A DNA stretch of 64,000 nt, from positions 1 to 64,000 of the forward strand of contig OENT01000063.1 of NCBI GenBank assembly GCA_900239685.1, written 5' to 3'. Below the pieces are notes generated by a model, which saw nothing but the letters and a program-made list of their open reading frames with translations, did no database searches and was not told the DNA's origin. Positions 37,822-50,600 of the stretch are shown one piece after another (position 1 is the stretch's first letter; each line of letters starts with the position of its first letter). Position numbers and translations under genes: made by a program. This DNA is from Rotaria macrura. Taxonomy: Eukaryota; Rotifera; Eurotatoria; Philodinida; Philodinidae.

Positions 37822-38151
37822 ATGGCAAATATTTGTTCTTCACTTTTTCAGACATCATACAAAATCAGCTATCGTCCTTCGAACGACGATAGGAATGATC
37901 GAGCTGTAACTGAATGGCGTTTTCGTCGTGATTATTTACATAATTTTCCTTATTTCGAACCGTTTCATGTCAAGGTAACTTTAATTTTTTGCATTCGCTT
38001 CTATAACGTTTTGAATTCTCGTTTATATTTCTCTTCAAAGAAATTTATGATAGATGATGAAGCAGATAATTATAATCAAGTTAATGAAATGAAACTGCAT
38101 GAAAAACGATTTATTATTCCATCATTGGTATTTCCTATGATGAAAGAATAA
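37822..38151 (+). CDS. Small unknown protein, about 88-109 aa
   Basis: From ATG at 37822 the frame reads MANICSSLFQTSYKISYRPS and ends LVFPMMKE, with an aromatic/basic centre (TEWRFRRDYLHNFPYFEPFH). A 66-bp segment, 37975-38040, has GTAACT...CAAAG borders and looks like an intron, but its length is a multiple of three and it has no stop, so both spliced and retained forms would be in frame. A pyrimidine tract and CAG directly before ACATCATAC (37852) could be an acceptor, in which case the true first exon lies upstream. AATAAA at 38197-38202 follows the stop by 46 bp. No family recognised. Confidence 0.45.
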   Translation: MANICSSLFQTSYKISYRPSNDDRNDRAVTEWRFRRDYLHNFPYFEPFHVKVTLIFCIRFYNVLNSRLYFSSKKFMIDDEADNYNQVNEMKLHEKRFIIPSLVFPMMKE

Positions 38152-38693
38152 AATAATGACTAAATATTATTGACAATACTTGAAAAGAAGTATGAAAATA
38201 AACAAGAAAAGAAAATAATGGCATAATTCTTTCTTTTTATTTGTTGTTTTGTATTTTTCTTGCTTCAAAATTTACATAGTCAACTGTAAACGTTTGACTC
38301 GAGTATATCTATCATAAAAGAAGAGAAAAAAAAACGAAATAAAAAAATGCTTTACAAAGATGTTGAAGAAATAGTGGAGAAGAGTAAGAAAAAACGAGAG
38401 AAAAAAAACTGTAAAGTGGAGAGTTTCAGATTGATGGTAGTGTTTACCGGCAACAAATGCAGCCAGCAGGCGAACAAGCATGGCAATCCCATCTATATGA
38501 ATATTGCATTGCAAAAAGAAAGAAAGTAAAGTTTAGTGCTTTCAAGTGAGTGTTGACAGCAAAAAAAAGCGAAGAAGAGAGGGAGAGACATACACACAAC
38601 GAGAGAAGAAAAATATGTACGTATGTATGCATGTAAGAAACTAAGCTAAAATAAGTGATGATTCTCATCAAATAGTAAGTCAATAAAAATACA
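38152..38693. other. Upstream region of PDE10-like gene
   Basis: About 540 bp. AATAAA at 38197-38202 ends the small upstream gene. The remainder contains purine-rich GAGA-type DNA (about 38570-38620) before the first PDE start codon. No gene seen. Confidence 0.5.
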
Positions 38694-41600
38694 ATGTCAA
38701 ATCCAGCACAAGTTTTATCAAGACATCGAAAAACGCCGTTGCCACCTGTCGTACCATCACGTCAAAATATTATCTCATGGAGAAATGTTAATCGAACTGG
38801 TAGGCATATATGTGTGGTCGAATTTCTTAAGTTAAATATGATTTACTAATCTCAACAATAGAAAGTTCTTCTGTTTTGTTTTTTTTATGTGATCTTATAT
38901 CGTAAAACATGACATCATGAAACGAAATGATCCACGAAAATAATATGCATGTATATGTTGCTCGAAATTTGATGTCGTTATTTCGTTTATGTAAAGTAGA
39001 AACAACAGAAGTATATGATACTGAATATATAAGGTCAAACACCTGCGTATAACTTGTTGTAGTTTTTATTTTGACTATAAATTTGATTATTCGTAAGAAT
39101 GTACAGCGTTATATGGAGTTGTTTTCTTTTTCTCTTATTCAAAAGATGTTTTGTAGATAATATGTTTTGTTATATGTATTAGCAGATGATATGATAGGAG
39201 AAAAATATCATAACAACAAGAAGAATTTCCCTTGTCATAGTCGATATTATTACATTTAATTTCTCGAGAGAATTGTAGAAGATAATAAGCGAAACAATCT
39301 GTTAGTGCTTATTGTTGTGAAGTACAGATATATATGTAGATTTGCTATATCAACAAGATTTTTCTGTTCTTGTTAATGCGCGAGCCACGGTATAAGCATT
39401 AATATGTATTAAATGTCTTTGTTTTTCATTAATAATTTCTAATCATCCATAACAGATTCCTTTGATAGATTTTCTATTAGAATGATAGATAAGAAATAAA
39501 AACTACTGTGCATACTAATAGAAAGGTCACTAACAAATAGAATAGCATCATTGCTATCGTTATCATCTATAAAGAAAATGCCAATGTGACAACTGCTATG
39601 TTTATAATGCTATTTTAACGTAAAACATAAATTCCACTTAAGGATATCGTAAAAGAAGCATCTCTTTGTTGTGTCGTACATTTATTCTTCTATTTTGTCC
39701 GATGATTCTTGTATATCGATGTTTCGTAAAAATTGTCGTTCATTGTTTGATACGTTGTACTATTGTATTTATTATTTTTCATTTGATCGTATATTGCTCA
39801 TTGTCGAGATGAAGTACTGATCATAGATTCGGATTTGTACGAATGGCTGATGTATCTGTTTCGCCCACTTGATTTGTCTTCTCTTTTTGTCTTTCGCTTG
39901 CACGATTCTCTGTTCTCTTTTCACATCTATCCTCAATAATTACAACAAAAACAAGAGAACGATGACGTCGATGACGAAACGGAGAGCGAAGAACGATAGA
40001 ATGCACACACTCTACCGTATGCATTCTATATAAAAGAGCACTCTCTTTAGTGGTAACGACGCAAAGACCAACACGCATAATAAATCCGACCAGTACCACT
40101 ATTATTTGTTTCATTCAAATAAATTCATTAAAAGTGAAGGTAGAATTAATTATCCTTTTAATAAATTGAATATACAATATAGGCTGAAGACGGTATCCCG
40201 TCGGTTTGGATCTTCTTGGTGGCTGTTGGCCGAAAAGTGTTATGATGATGATGATGATGATTTGAATTTCATGATAGAAGAGAATGATAAGATTGATCAT
40301 TTTTCTTCACCGCCGACCAAGCGTATTAAATTGGGTAAGTCAATTTTTGAAGATAGATATTTATATGAATGAATGATCTTCCAAATCAACAAATTCTATA
40401 GTAAATGCATGTTTTAAGAGATCTGTCATATGACAATCATGCGAGATAGATGAAGATTTACAAAGATGTGGCTCCATCTGCTAACTCATTTTCTTGACAT
40501 TCATCTCATCTAAATAACTTAAAGGAGACAGATATACTTGCGTTTCTTAGCTACAATGTTGTCGTTACTATTCTTATAGCTACACGTTGAGCCTGACATA
40601 CATGCATACCTACGGATGATTGATCTTTTCACGCATAGTGTTCTCTTTTCTTTTTCTCTGTTTCTATACTTCTTTTTTAGTTATTTATGATTGTTACCTC
40701 GAAGAAAAAGTTGAGCTAAAAACTTTTTGAAGTAAATATCTGTCGTTAATTTTTATTTCGATCAAGACAGTTATTCATATGATTAGTATTAAATAAGTAT
40801 GAACCAGTACAAAGGATTTCTTTGTTCCCGTCGAATAAATAGAATAATCACTGTCGTTTGTACTCATCTATTTTTATCGATATTGTCATGAGTCTTTAGA
40901 AATGGCATTGTCTTGGAAAAAATTTCCAATCATCAGATATATCTATCAATACATATATATATATATATGTCTACACATACGCGCGCATGTGTGTGTGTTC
41001 AAGATGCCGATCGATCTTCGTTCTTATAAAGCGTATAATAGTTTTATTATTTTGATTATTAACGACTGAAATATCTCGGAAAGGTTTCTTTGTTTTTTTT
41101 TAGTATCATATAATGGATGTTTTCAGAATTATATAATGGAAATTGTTAATCTTTCGTGTTGAATTAAGTGAATTTAATCTATAGAATAGATTTGTCGTTG
41201 AATGCTGACATTTGCGCTTTTCTTTTTATATGATTATGAGTCGAATCATACATGCTTTTGCTGATTGATTTGATGTTTAAGTGAACGATTATACACAAGT
41301 GTTGCTTTTTATGTACGAAACGACTAGATGAAGGTCAACATGGAAGCCTTCTATTCTCTATTGAAAGATTTATTTAAACATGTATGTCTATATGTATGCG
41401 TGTGCGTGTATGTCACACGAAGGGGGAGAGAGAAAGAGAGAGAGGGAGAACATTGACATGCTAAGATGTTTTATCAAGGGATTTTGATAAAATTATCTGA
41501 AGTATCATATTTCTAAAATCGTTCGAAGTTTTCTTTATTGATTTGTCTTTTGTATTTGAATTTAATATTCTTGATAAAGAAGTGTTTGATTTGATTCGTT

Positions 41601-44600
41601 ACCCGATATATTGAGATACCTAGTTGAATATTCATAAACCAAGGACTTATAAACATATCATCGACTGACAATGCTAGATTTAATAAAGCGATTATTTTGT
41701 AACGCAAATTTATAAGTCGACAAGAAGTTTTGCTTTCTTTTTCATTCATATATGAAGTGTTCTCGTCTTCTTTTCTAATTGATATTGAAAAGAGGAGGTC
41801 GATTGTTAGTCGTTATTGCCGTTGTCATATACAACTCAATAATTAATTCGATTACTAACAACAAGAACTCCCGTCATCAGTTGATTTTCTCAGAATGAAT
41901 GAAGCTCACACGGCTATTCATGATAAGCTCGACTCTTTTGCTTTTCTAAGTCTATCGCAGGAGAATGATCTTGAGTCGAGTGTATGTGCTTTTGTGTCTA
42001 GTTTTTCTTCTCAATTCCGATTTTTTTTGTTTGACATGATTGAATTATTTAGAATAAAAAAAAGGTCTTTTAACTTGTAGCTTTACATTAGACGATGAAA
42101 AATGTTTTATGAAAACGGTTAATTAAAACTAGAATACATGGAATAGCAAAGATCGAAATGTAGTCTCATGACCACTGAAGTTAATATGGCAATTATCTTA
42201 TTTTTCTCATCATTCGAAGCATGTTTTCTGCTTTCCATCTACAATATACTCCAGCAATTGATATTTGTCTAGTAACAAATTACTTTTGCATGTCACAACT
42301 ATTTTTGACTTGATCTGTTTCATATGACCGTTGAAAAAAGACAAAAATACTTGAAAATAATGAATGTATCAATCTTCTTTTTTTTTCTTCGGTTACTTTC
42401 TATTTCCTAAATTAGTTGTTGCAGTAGTACAATCTTGATTTTTTCCCTTTAACGGCTTATGCCATACCCATGTATGTTATTACAGATACTCGAGTTGTTT
42501 TTGTCATCAACAGTGTTATTATTATTGTTGTCATTGTCTATCTAGTTAAATCTTCTGGTCTTGATTGGATTTGTCTATTTGAATATGTTGAAACTGCGAA
42601 TGTTTGTATCTGATTGGACTAATAACACCTTGTTGTTATCGATATATAATATAAAATATGCCGCAGGAAAAAGAGAAGAAAAAAGAAGAAAAGAAATAGA
42701 ATGTGAAGAGTATTTTCTCATTACTCAATGTCGGTAATCGACATTTTCTTTCATAAAAAGCTTTGTAGTCGTCATCGCAGCATTATTATTGCGTTCATCC
42801 TCGATCATAATTTGTAAAGCTTCTTCTGCTTCGTCGCATCAAGCAATAGTATGTAGAAACAGCACGATGCGAGTTCTTGTTCTGCTCTCCTTGTTCTTCT
42901 TCATCTTCGTGTTCTTCTTCTTCGTCTTCTCCTTGTTCTTCTTTTCTACGAACGGGCTAACTCAACGAGAAGAGAAAAAGAAGGACGGAAACAAGGGGGT
43001 TGTTGTGTTAGTAGTGTTACTTCTCCTCTCCTTCCTTCTTTCTTCGCTTCGGTTATTCATCTCCGGGCTAGTTACCCTGAGAGTACGTCGGCGACTACTG
43101 CTGCTCCAACTCCTTCCACTGGTGTTGGTTTATAGGCGCAACAAAGCGTCCACGCGCCTCACCCGCGCTATCGATTGCCTCCATACAATTCTTTACTAGT
43201 TACTTGCGCCTTCAAATAAAGACGCTCGTTCTTCCATTTCTTTTCCTTTCATCAGCATCATTGCTGCCTCAACCACTCGTACGCCATCATTGCACGCATT
43301 TATTTTGGTCGTTGGTGGTGGTCGCATGTTTTTGTTGTTGTTGCACGACGAAGGGGTTTGTCGATCATGATATATGTCGCAATTCACCGTCACGACGTCG
43401 TCGAACTTTGTTTTCCTTCATTGTCATTATCATTGTCATTATCATCATCTCTTTCTCGTGATATTCGTCGACGACGACGTTTACGACAACGATCACTATG
43501 AGTTTTATCAAATGTTGTACTTCAGCTCGCTCGTCATCGGACCATCAAAATCTAGCGAACAACAGCAACAGCAACAGCAGTGGCAGCAGCAGCAACAACA
43601 AGAGTTCATCAAAAAAAAAAACTCGTCATCGCTCGTCTGCCAAATGTGGCGGTACGTTTTATAGGTTTTTCTTGTTTTCTCTTGTTGTTCTACTGCTTTC
43701 TTCATGTCATAGCTTTGAGGTAATCCGTGATAGTTAAGCGCATGTTTAGATTGACAATTACATATTAGTATTCTTTGACATCGCTAAATTTATGTCTTAG
43801 CAAGTGCATACAAGCATATGCATGCAAGTATGAGAACGTTAAAACTAGTGTGCATGTGTGTCTCTCAATACCAAGTTTGAAGTAGTGAGAAGGTATTGCA
43901 TGTGACTGGTGTGTTCGTGCCTTTAATCGATGAGCGGGTATGGGTGTGTATTTTGTTTCCTTCTTTTCTTTTTTACATATAGTCACATAGAATGAGACAA
44001 AAGAAAGTCATCGTTGTTACTACCTCATACGCAATGATGGTTCGCTATTCGTAAGCATACAGGAAGTGAAGAGCGATGTTTCTCGCTTTGCTGAGCGTTG
44101 ACCAAAAAGAAATGGGAAACGAGAAATCGAGAGTGGAAAAAAAGAGAAAAAAGCTTTTTGTAATGTGATGCGACATGAATGAAACACAAAGTAGAAAATG
44201 ATAATGACACATAAAGAAGTTAACAATTGAATACCAGAGAAAGAAAAAGAAATGAAATATATATTTCCATGTAAAATGCCGACAATATTTGCATAGATGT
44301 AAACTTTTCATTCAATCTACATATGTGTAGATATAAAAGCGATGAATTTCATTGTGACACGACGAAATTTTAGTTTGCTCGCTTCTTTTTGTTTCTAGCC
44401 AATACCGAAGCATTGTCATCTTCGGTTACAGCTGATACAGTAAAAACGTTTCTTGGAGAACATCCAGAGTTTCTTGATTTGTACATTCAACAAAATGTCA
44501 ATCCAAATACCATCGAACAATGGATGTCGAGAAAACCTCAAAAATCATCACAAGTTCAACAGCAGAAAAAAACTTCTATGTCAACACATTCTCCTCCTAC

Positions 44601-47600
44601 TCCTCCGCTACCAGCAGCACCACGTCCATCATCATCATCATCAATGCCATTGGTTTCAGCACAGAAGAGAATTATCTCATCGTCAACAACAAAAGTTCCG
44701 TTATCAACAAATACTGGTAAAAAAAAAGAATAACAAAATTTGCCATCATTTATCACTCATATTTAGTATTTAATCATATCCATGAGTTCTTATATGATTT
44801 ATGATTGTGTCTATTGTTTTTCATCACTATATATATCTATATATATATTTTTTTTATAAAGATGTAACAAAAAAAATAACAACATCTGCATTTGAATCAT
44901 CATCAACACCAATATCATCAACAACAGCAAAATCAATGAGCAAAGTGCTTTAAAATTCTTGTTACAAATTTTGAAAACCAAAATCTTTCTCCTCTATTCT
45001 CTAGCTAGCCGAATTAACCGATCAGCGTCGTTTATTACATGAATTAACAGATGAAGTTAATCAACATGTAACTAAAGCTCAAATTTTATATGAATTATGT
45101 AAATCTATAGCGTCAAGTAATGGTTAAAAAATTCATTTTTTTCCAAATAAATCTTGTTTCTTTTCTTGTCTGTGTTTTTTATCGTTTAAGCAGTAGCAGC
45201 CGATGATTTCAATTTATATTTGGTTGATGAAACTGGAATTAGCATGCGATTATTTACACCAGAAGATGACGAGTGAGTGATGCTATATACACTTGAATAC
45301 TCAAACAGTCGACTCCCCTCATTTTTAATTATTCAAAATTCTATTCAGTTTATCTTTCTCTCTCTCTCTCTCTTCCAAGTTGCTCCTTTCTAATTCAATG
45401 GCTGATTAATAATATGTAAATATATCAATGATACTAGTATGTATTTTCTATTAGACAAGTATTCAGCATAAATTTCATATTATAATTTTTCAATAAAATG
45501 TTAGTATAGCTCGAGGCTGTATTGAAAACATCAGGCTGACATTTTTTTGATACTGTTATTCTCACTAGTGGATCAGATCAATTACTTATGGATACTGTTG
45601 GCCTGGATGATGACAAAAGCATAGTATACGAAACAAACGATATTTTATACGCCTATACATTAGATGATGGCCTAGATAGAAAAAAGGAAAACTATTTTTT
45701 GGGGTTTCTTCAATATCGATGATATCGAGGTGTCCATACTATTCCATATTCTCTTCCAGTTAGACCCATTACTATATCGAATATCAACGATCTGGAAAAG
45801 AACTCTATATTTTTAAATGGATACATAGTTATTGTAGAAATATACGAACTCGACGCATTTCTTACTGTATCTATATACTAATTAGCTTCGTCATTTACCT
45901 GAATCTATTTAATTTAAAATAAAAACTACTTAGTATGAAAGACAATTTTTGTCTATCGTAGAGAAACATCTGAGAAAAAAATTATACATCGACTAGAAAA
46001 AGTCAATCAATAAAATTATCTTTTTTGCCCTATAAATTTAGTGAACAAGCTGCTTCGTTTGTTCCAATACAGATTCAAAGTGGCCGTTGTATAGCTGGCT
46101 ATGTTGCATGGGCAAAAGAGCCTGTTCGTATCATTGATATGTCGATGGTAGAATGAAAACTAATATCTTTGATTTCTCATCTGAATTTATTCTCTATTTA
46201 TTTTAATTTTGTAAAGCTTGATAAAACAAAATATGCTGATGGTCTCTATTTTAAAGATGATAAAGTAACTACCGTTATGGCTCATCCAATTGTTAATACT
46301 AGTGGAACACTTCTCGGTATAAATAATTGCTTTTCTTATAACAAAAATAAATATTATAATAATATCAATAATAATCAATCAAATCTATTAACATAGGTGT
46401 AGTTGAATTTTATCGCATTGATAGTACAATACCATTCTCAGATGAAGATGTTGAAGTAAGTTGATTTATTTTTATTTTTCTAATCTATTATTTAGTATTA
46501 TGATTCCTACAAAATATAACCTCGCTTTTTACTATTGTAAATGCAAGATTGTATCTCATACATATATATCTATATCTATATATATATATATATATATATA
46601 TTGATATTGTTAAAACCAATGAATAACAAGAAAAAGAGAAATGATTTTGTTTGAAAAAAACGTTTTTTTCTCTTGCTTTTTTTCGTATTTAGTTTTCAGA
46701 ATTATATGTATTCATATATATTTAATAGCTTTGAATACTCTAATTGTATACACTTTTTTATTTAATGCCGTAAATAATTTCATTCTATTTTGCTTCAGGA
46801 AATTTTAAAATGCGTGAATGAGCTTTTCACCCAAACATATTACGAGGTATTACATACCCTAAACTTATGTATATATAAATATCTAAACCATTCCCTTCTT
46901 TCTCTTTCTCTTATTTTTTTACACTATTTGAAGTGAATTGTTTACTTATTTATTTTCTTCTATTTGTTTTGTTTGTGTCTCTTTGTGGGTGTGCATTTGT
47001 TCGTATCGTTTTTACTGTGTGTAAAGCCATTTTCAATACTTGGTTTATGTTGCTTGCTCATCTACTTCCTCTCCCTTCCTCTCCATTTAACGTTATGCGA
47101 CTTTAATTGAATTTAAGTTATGAAAATTAATTTCTTTGATAATGCATGATGAAAAAAAATAAACGAAAAAAAAAAACTATGCCTAGCCGAATAGAATATA
47201 TTTGTATGTAACGTATGGTAAGGAGCGAATACAGAATTTTGTTTTGAGTGATCTAAAATACATCCTGTTTGAAGCAGATTGTATGGAAATTTTTTCGCGC
47301 CAGAAATTTTGAGTTATACGAAAAGATTTCAAGTAAATAAACAACTGAAAATAGTTAATTGTAAGTGTAAATATTCTGACAACATCTTGTTTATATATTT
47401 GACAGATCTATTTGTATGCGTTTGGTTGAAGTCTTTTCAATAGTACTTCTGAATATATAATAAGAGTGGATGAATATTGTTTTTGTGTGTACGAGTTAGT
47501 ACGAATCTTCGGATGCTTTTAGTCAGTTCGAAGTGACTCTTAGACCATGATGAAAAGATTTTATTCGCAGAGGGAAAATATTTAAATCTCAGTAGATCTA

Positions 47601-50600
47601 TTAATTTGAAAATACTCTATATAATCTGCTTGGAATAAATTCGTTTTGAAAACTATTTCATCCTGTAGGAACTCACCGTTATATACATATATATCTAATT
47701 TATTTTTTTAAATTTTTTTAAACACACATTAAAAAACAAGCTTTGTTTTTTTAAAAACTTGATGGACTAGTATTGTTTCGTTATTTATTATAGCTCTACC
47801 ATTCAATGACACGAGAACGACGTTTAAACGATTTTCTTTTGGCCGTAACGAAATCCATATTTCAAGAACTTGTTAGCATGGATGCTGTTATGTTGAAAAT
47901 TATGGTAGATAAACACATTCGAAGAATTTATTATTTTAAAAAGAAATGAAAAAATAAAAGAAGAACATATCGATTTGTTTTCGTTTAGAGTTATGCCAAA
48001 AAGTTGGTTAATGCCGATCGTGCTTCATTATTTATGGTTGATTCACGTACAAGAGAACTTTATGCACGAATATTTGATATCGGACGTGACGAACACGATA
48101 TTCTTGATTCATCTGCTATAAACGATAAAAATGAACAAAAAACTTCGTCGAATGATGAAAGTGCATGCATACGTTTTCCTATGGATAAAGGCATTGCTGG
48201 TTATGTAGCAACGACTGGGAAAACATTAAATATACTTGACGCATACAGTGATAATCGTTTTAATCGGTAAAAAAAATAATGAATAATTGATGAATAACAA
48301 AAGAATTTCGTTATGTTTTTTTTTATTTTTCATTCGTAGAGACATTGATCAAAAGACAGGCTATAAAACAAAAACCTTATTATGTATGCCAATCATGATT
48401 CAAGGAAATATCATTGGTGTTGTTCAAATGATTAATAAAAAAAATGGACATTTTACTAAAAGTGACGAAGAATCATTTGAAACATTTGCTGTATATTGTG
48501 GACTTGGTAAATGAATAACGAAATATTCTCACTTTGCGAGACATGCGAACTAAAATCAGCAGCACTGTAGTAGAAGAGAATACGTTAGAATATTTATTTT
48601 TCGTCAAAAACGCTCGTAAATATTTCATGGAAATTCATTAAGTTCGAGAAAGAAACTCATACTCAATGAACTCTACGAGTCACTGAAAATGTTTCAAAGT
48701 TTGAGATGTGATAAGTTCTGCATGCTACAATTGATTTGAATAAGATTTAAACACGTATTTCATTTGAATTTCACAATAGAAGTTACACGAGTAGTTTTTT
48801 TTTTCTTGTCATAAATAATTTTGGAAAAGTTTATTCATTAACTCATATTTTAGCTCTACATCATGCGTCACTTTATGATCGAATACGTCGTTCAGAACAA
48901 AAATGTAAAGTAGCACTCGAAGTTTTATCATATCATGCATCGTGTACGGATGAAGAATATGAACGTATGAAAACATATACACTTCCAGACAACATTCCTA
49001 ATATAGAACGATTTGAATATTCTCCATGGGATGTTGTTAATGATATGAAACCACTCTATGTTGTTTATATGTTTCTTGATCTTGCTAATATGGATCCATT
49101 GAATGTCAATAGGTATATTTATAACGTGTTTCTCATTTTATTATTCAAGATTGATATATCTAAATTTACTTGTTTTCTTTAGATTTGATTCTGAATGTTT
49201 AATGAGATTTATATTAACTGTACGAAAGAATTATCGTAATGTACCATATCACAATTGGTCACATGCATTCAGTGTTGCACATGCAATTTATACTGTGATA
49301 AAACAAGCAAAACATCAATTTTCACCGAATGATGTATGTACTAGGAGAAGAAACCAGTGTGTTACATTGAACAAAATTTCTTTTCTTCATACAAGTACAT
49401 GAGAAAGTTTCGATTGTTAAAAAACAAATTCGAAACTATTCTCTTATGTAAAAAGTTTACATGAAAACTAATTTAAACAATCGATATAGTATGAGAGTCG
49501 ATAAATGAATCTCAATTATTAGACGTAAATTCAAATAGTTACGTCGTATATATTTGTTGACATTCTCGTTATTCATTACAAATCATCAAAACAAATAACC
49601 AATAAAAAACATCTATTGATTTTCTCTTGATCTGAAGTCTAAATGAAATCACCATAATTCTGAATCATCATCCATTTATTCAATACTATTTGTTCCTCGA
49701 TGCATATAGTTCAGAAGATTTTCTTTGTTACATACGACAAGTATATTTGATGTTCTTTTCTTCTTCTTCGTAATTCGATTCGTACGAATGGAAATCATTT
49801 TTAATGCTTTCGTTAGATGGATTTCATGTCTCTCATCAAAATTCCATATTTTGCATATCAATCGTAAATTATTCATTTTTCGAAAGTAATCAATAAATAC
49901 TTCTAGTAAACAGTAAGAAGTGCTTGAAGAATATGATTATATTTTTGCATTTACCAGAAATACAAATAGGATGATTGTTTCCAGGCCTCATCTGCCAATA
50001 AGCGTTTGTTTATGTGTTTTTTTAAATGCTAATATCATGATAATAATAGAATAGAACAAAGTATCAATCTTCATAAAGAGTCCGAAAATCTACTGGGATT
50101 AATTTACATGATTAAAAGTAAACAAGAAACTCTTATGTATATGTACGAAGAATTATTGAAATGCAACAAGCTTTCTAGCTATTATTTAAAAAGATATTTC
50201 AAATTAACAAGAATATTCTATACTATATATAAGTCATATTTTGTTTTATAGGAAAAAAAAATGAAAAGCTAGAAAGCTTATAATTATAAGAAGAAGAACA
50301 GGACACAGTAACATCTGTCTACTCGAAAACGATTTGAGTAATGAAAATTTCATTTGCAATATTAAACTTATGAGTATAGACAAAGTTCATTGACTGGTAA
50401 AATTATAATACAGAACGACACTTCAGACAAATTTGAATTAAATGCGATTAAAAAGAAACCTAATAGAAAAAGTCATCATAAGTATAGACATTTATGTTGA
50501 TGAGATATTTCTTTTGAATGGTAATAGATTTGATGGATTGCAGCTATTTTAAATATTCAATTTGAATTATTTATCTATAAATGTCATTCTTGAAAACTAA

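Noticed and set aside
41895-41980. Possible fourth first exon of the PDE10-like gene (frame starting [15 protein letters not shown])
   Set aside because: The good donor (GTATGT) is in phase 0, not the phase 1 needed to join 44399; only poor donors fit.
42789-43199. 136-aa open frame rich in Leu and Phe
   Set aside because: Low-complexity translation of CTT/TTC repeats in an intron; no splice or homology support.
43561-43705. Minus-strand Cys-rich frame opposite the CAG/CAA tract
   Set aside because: Poly-Cys arises from reading the CAG-type repeat backwards.
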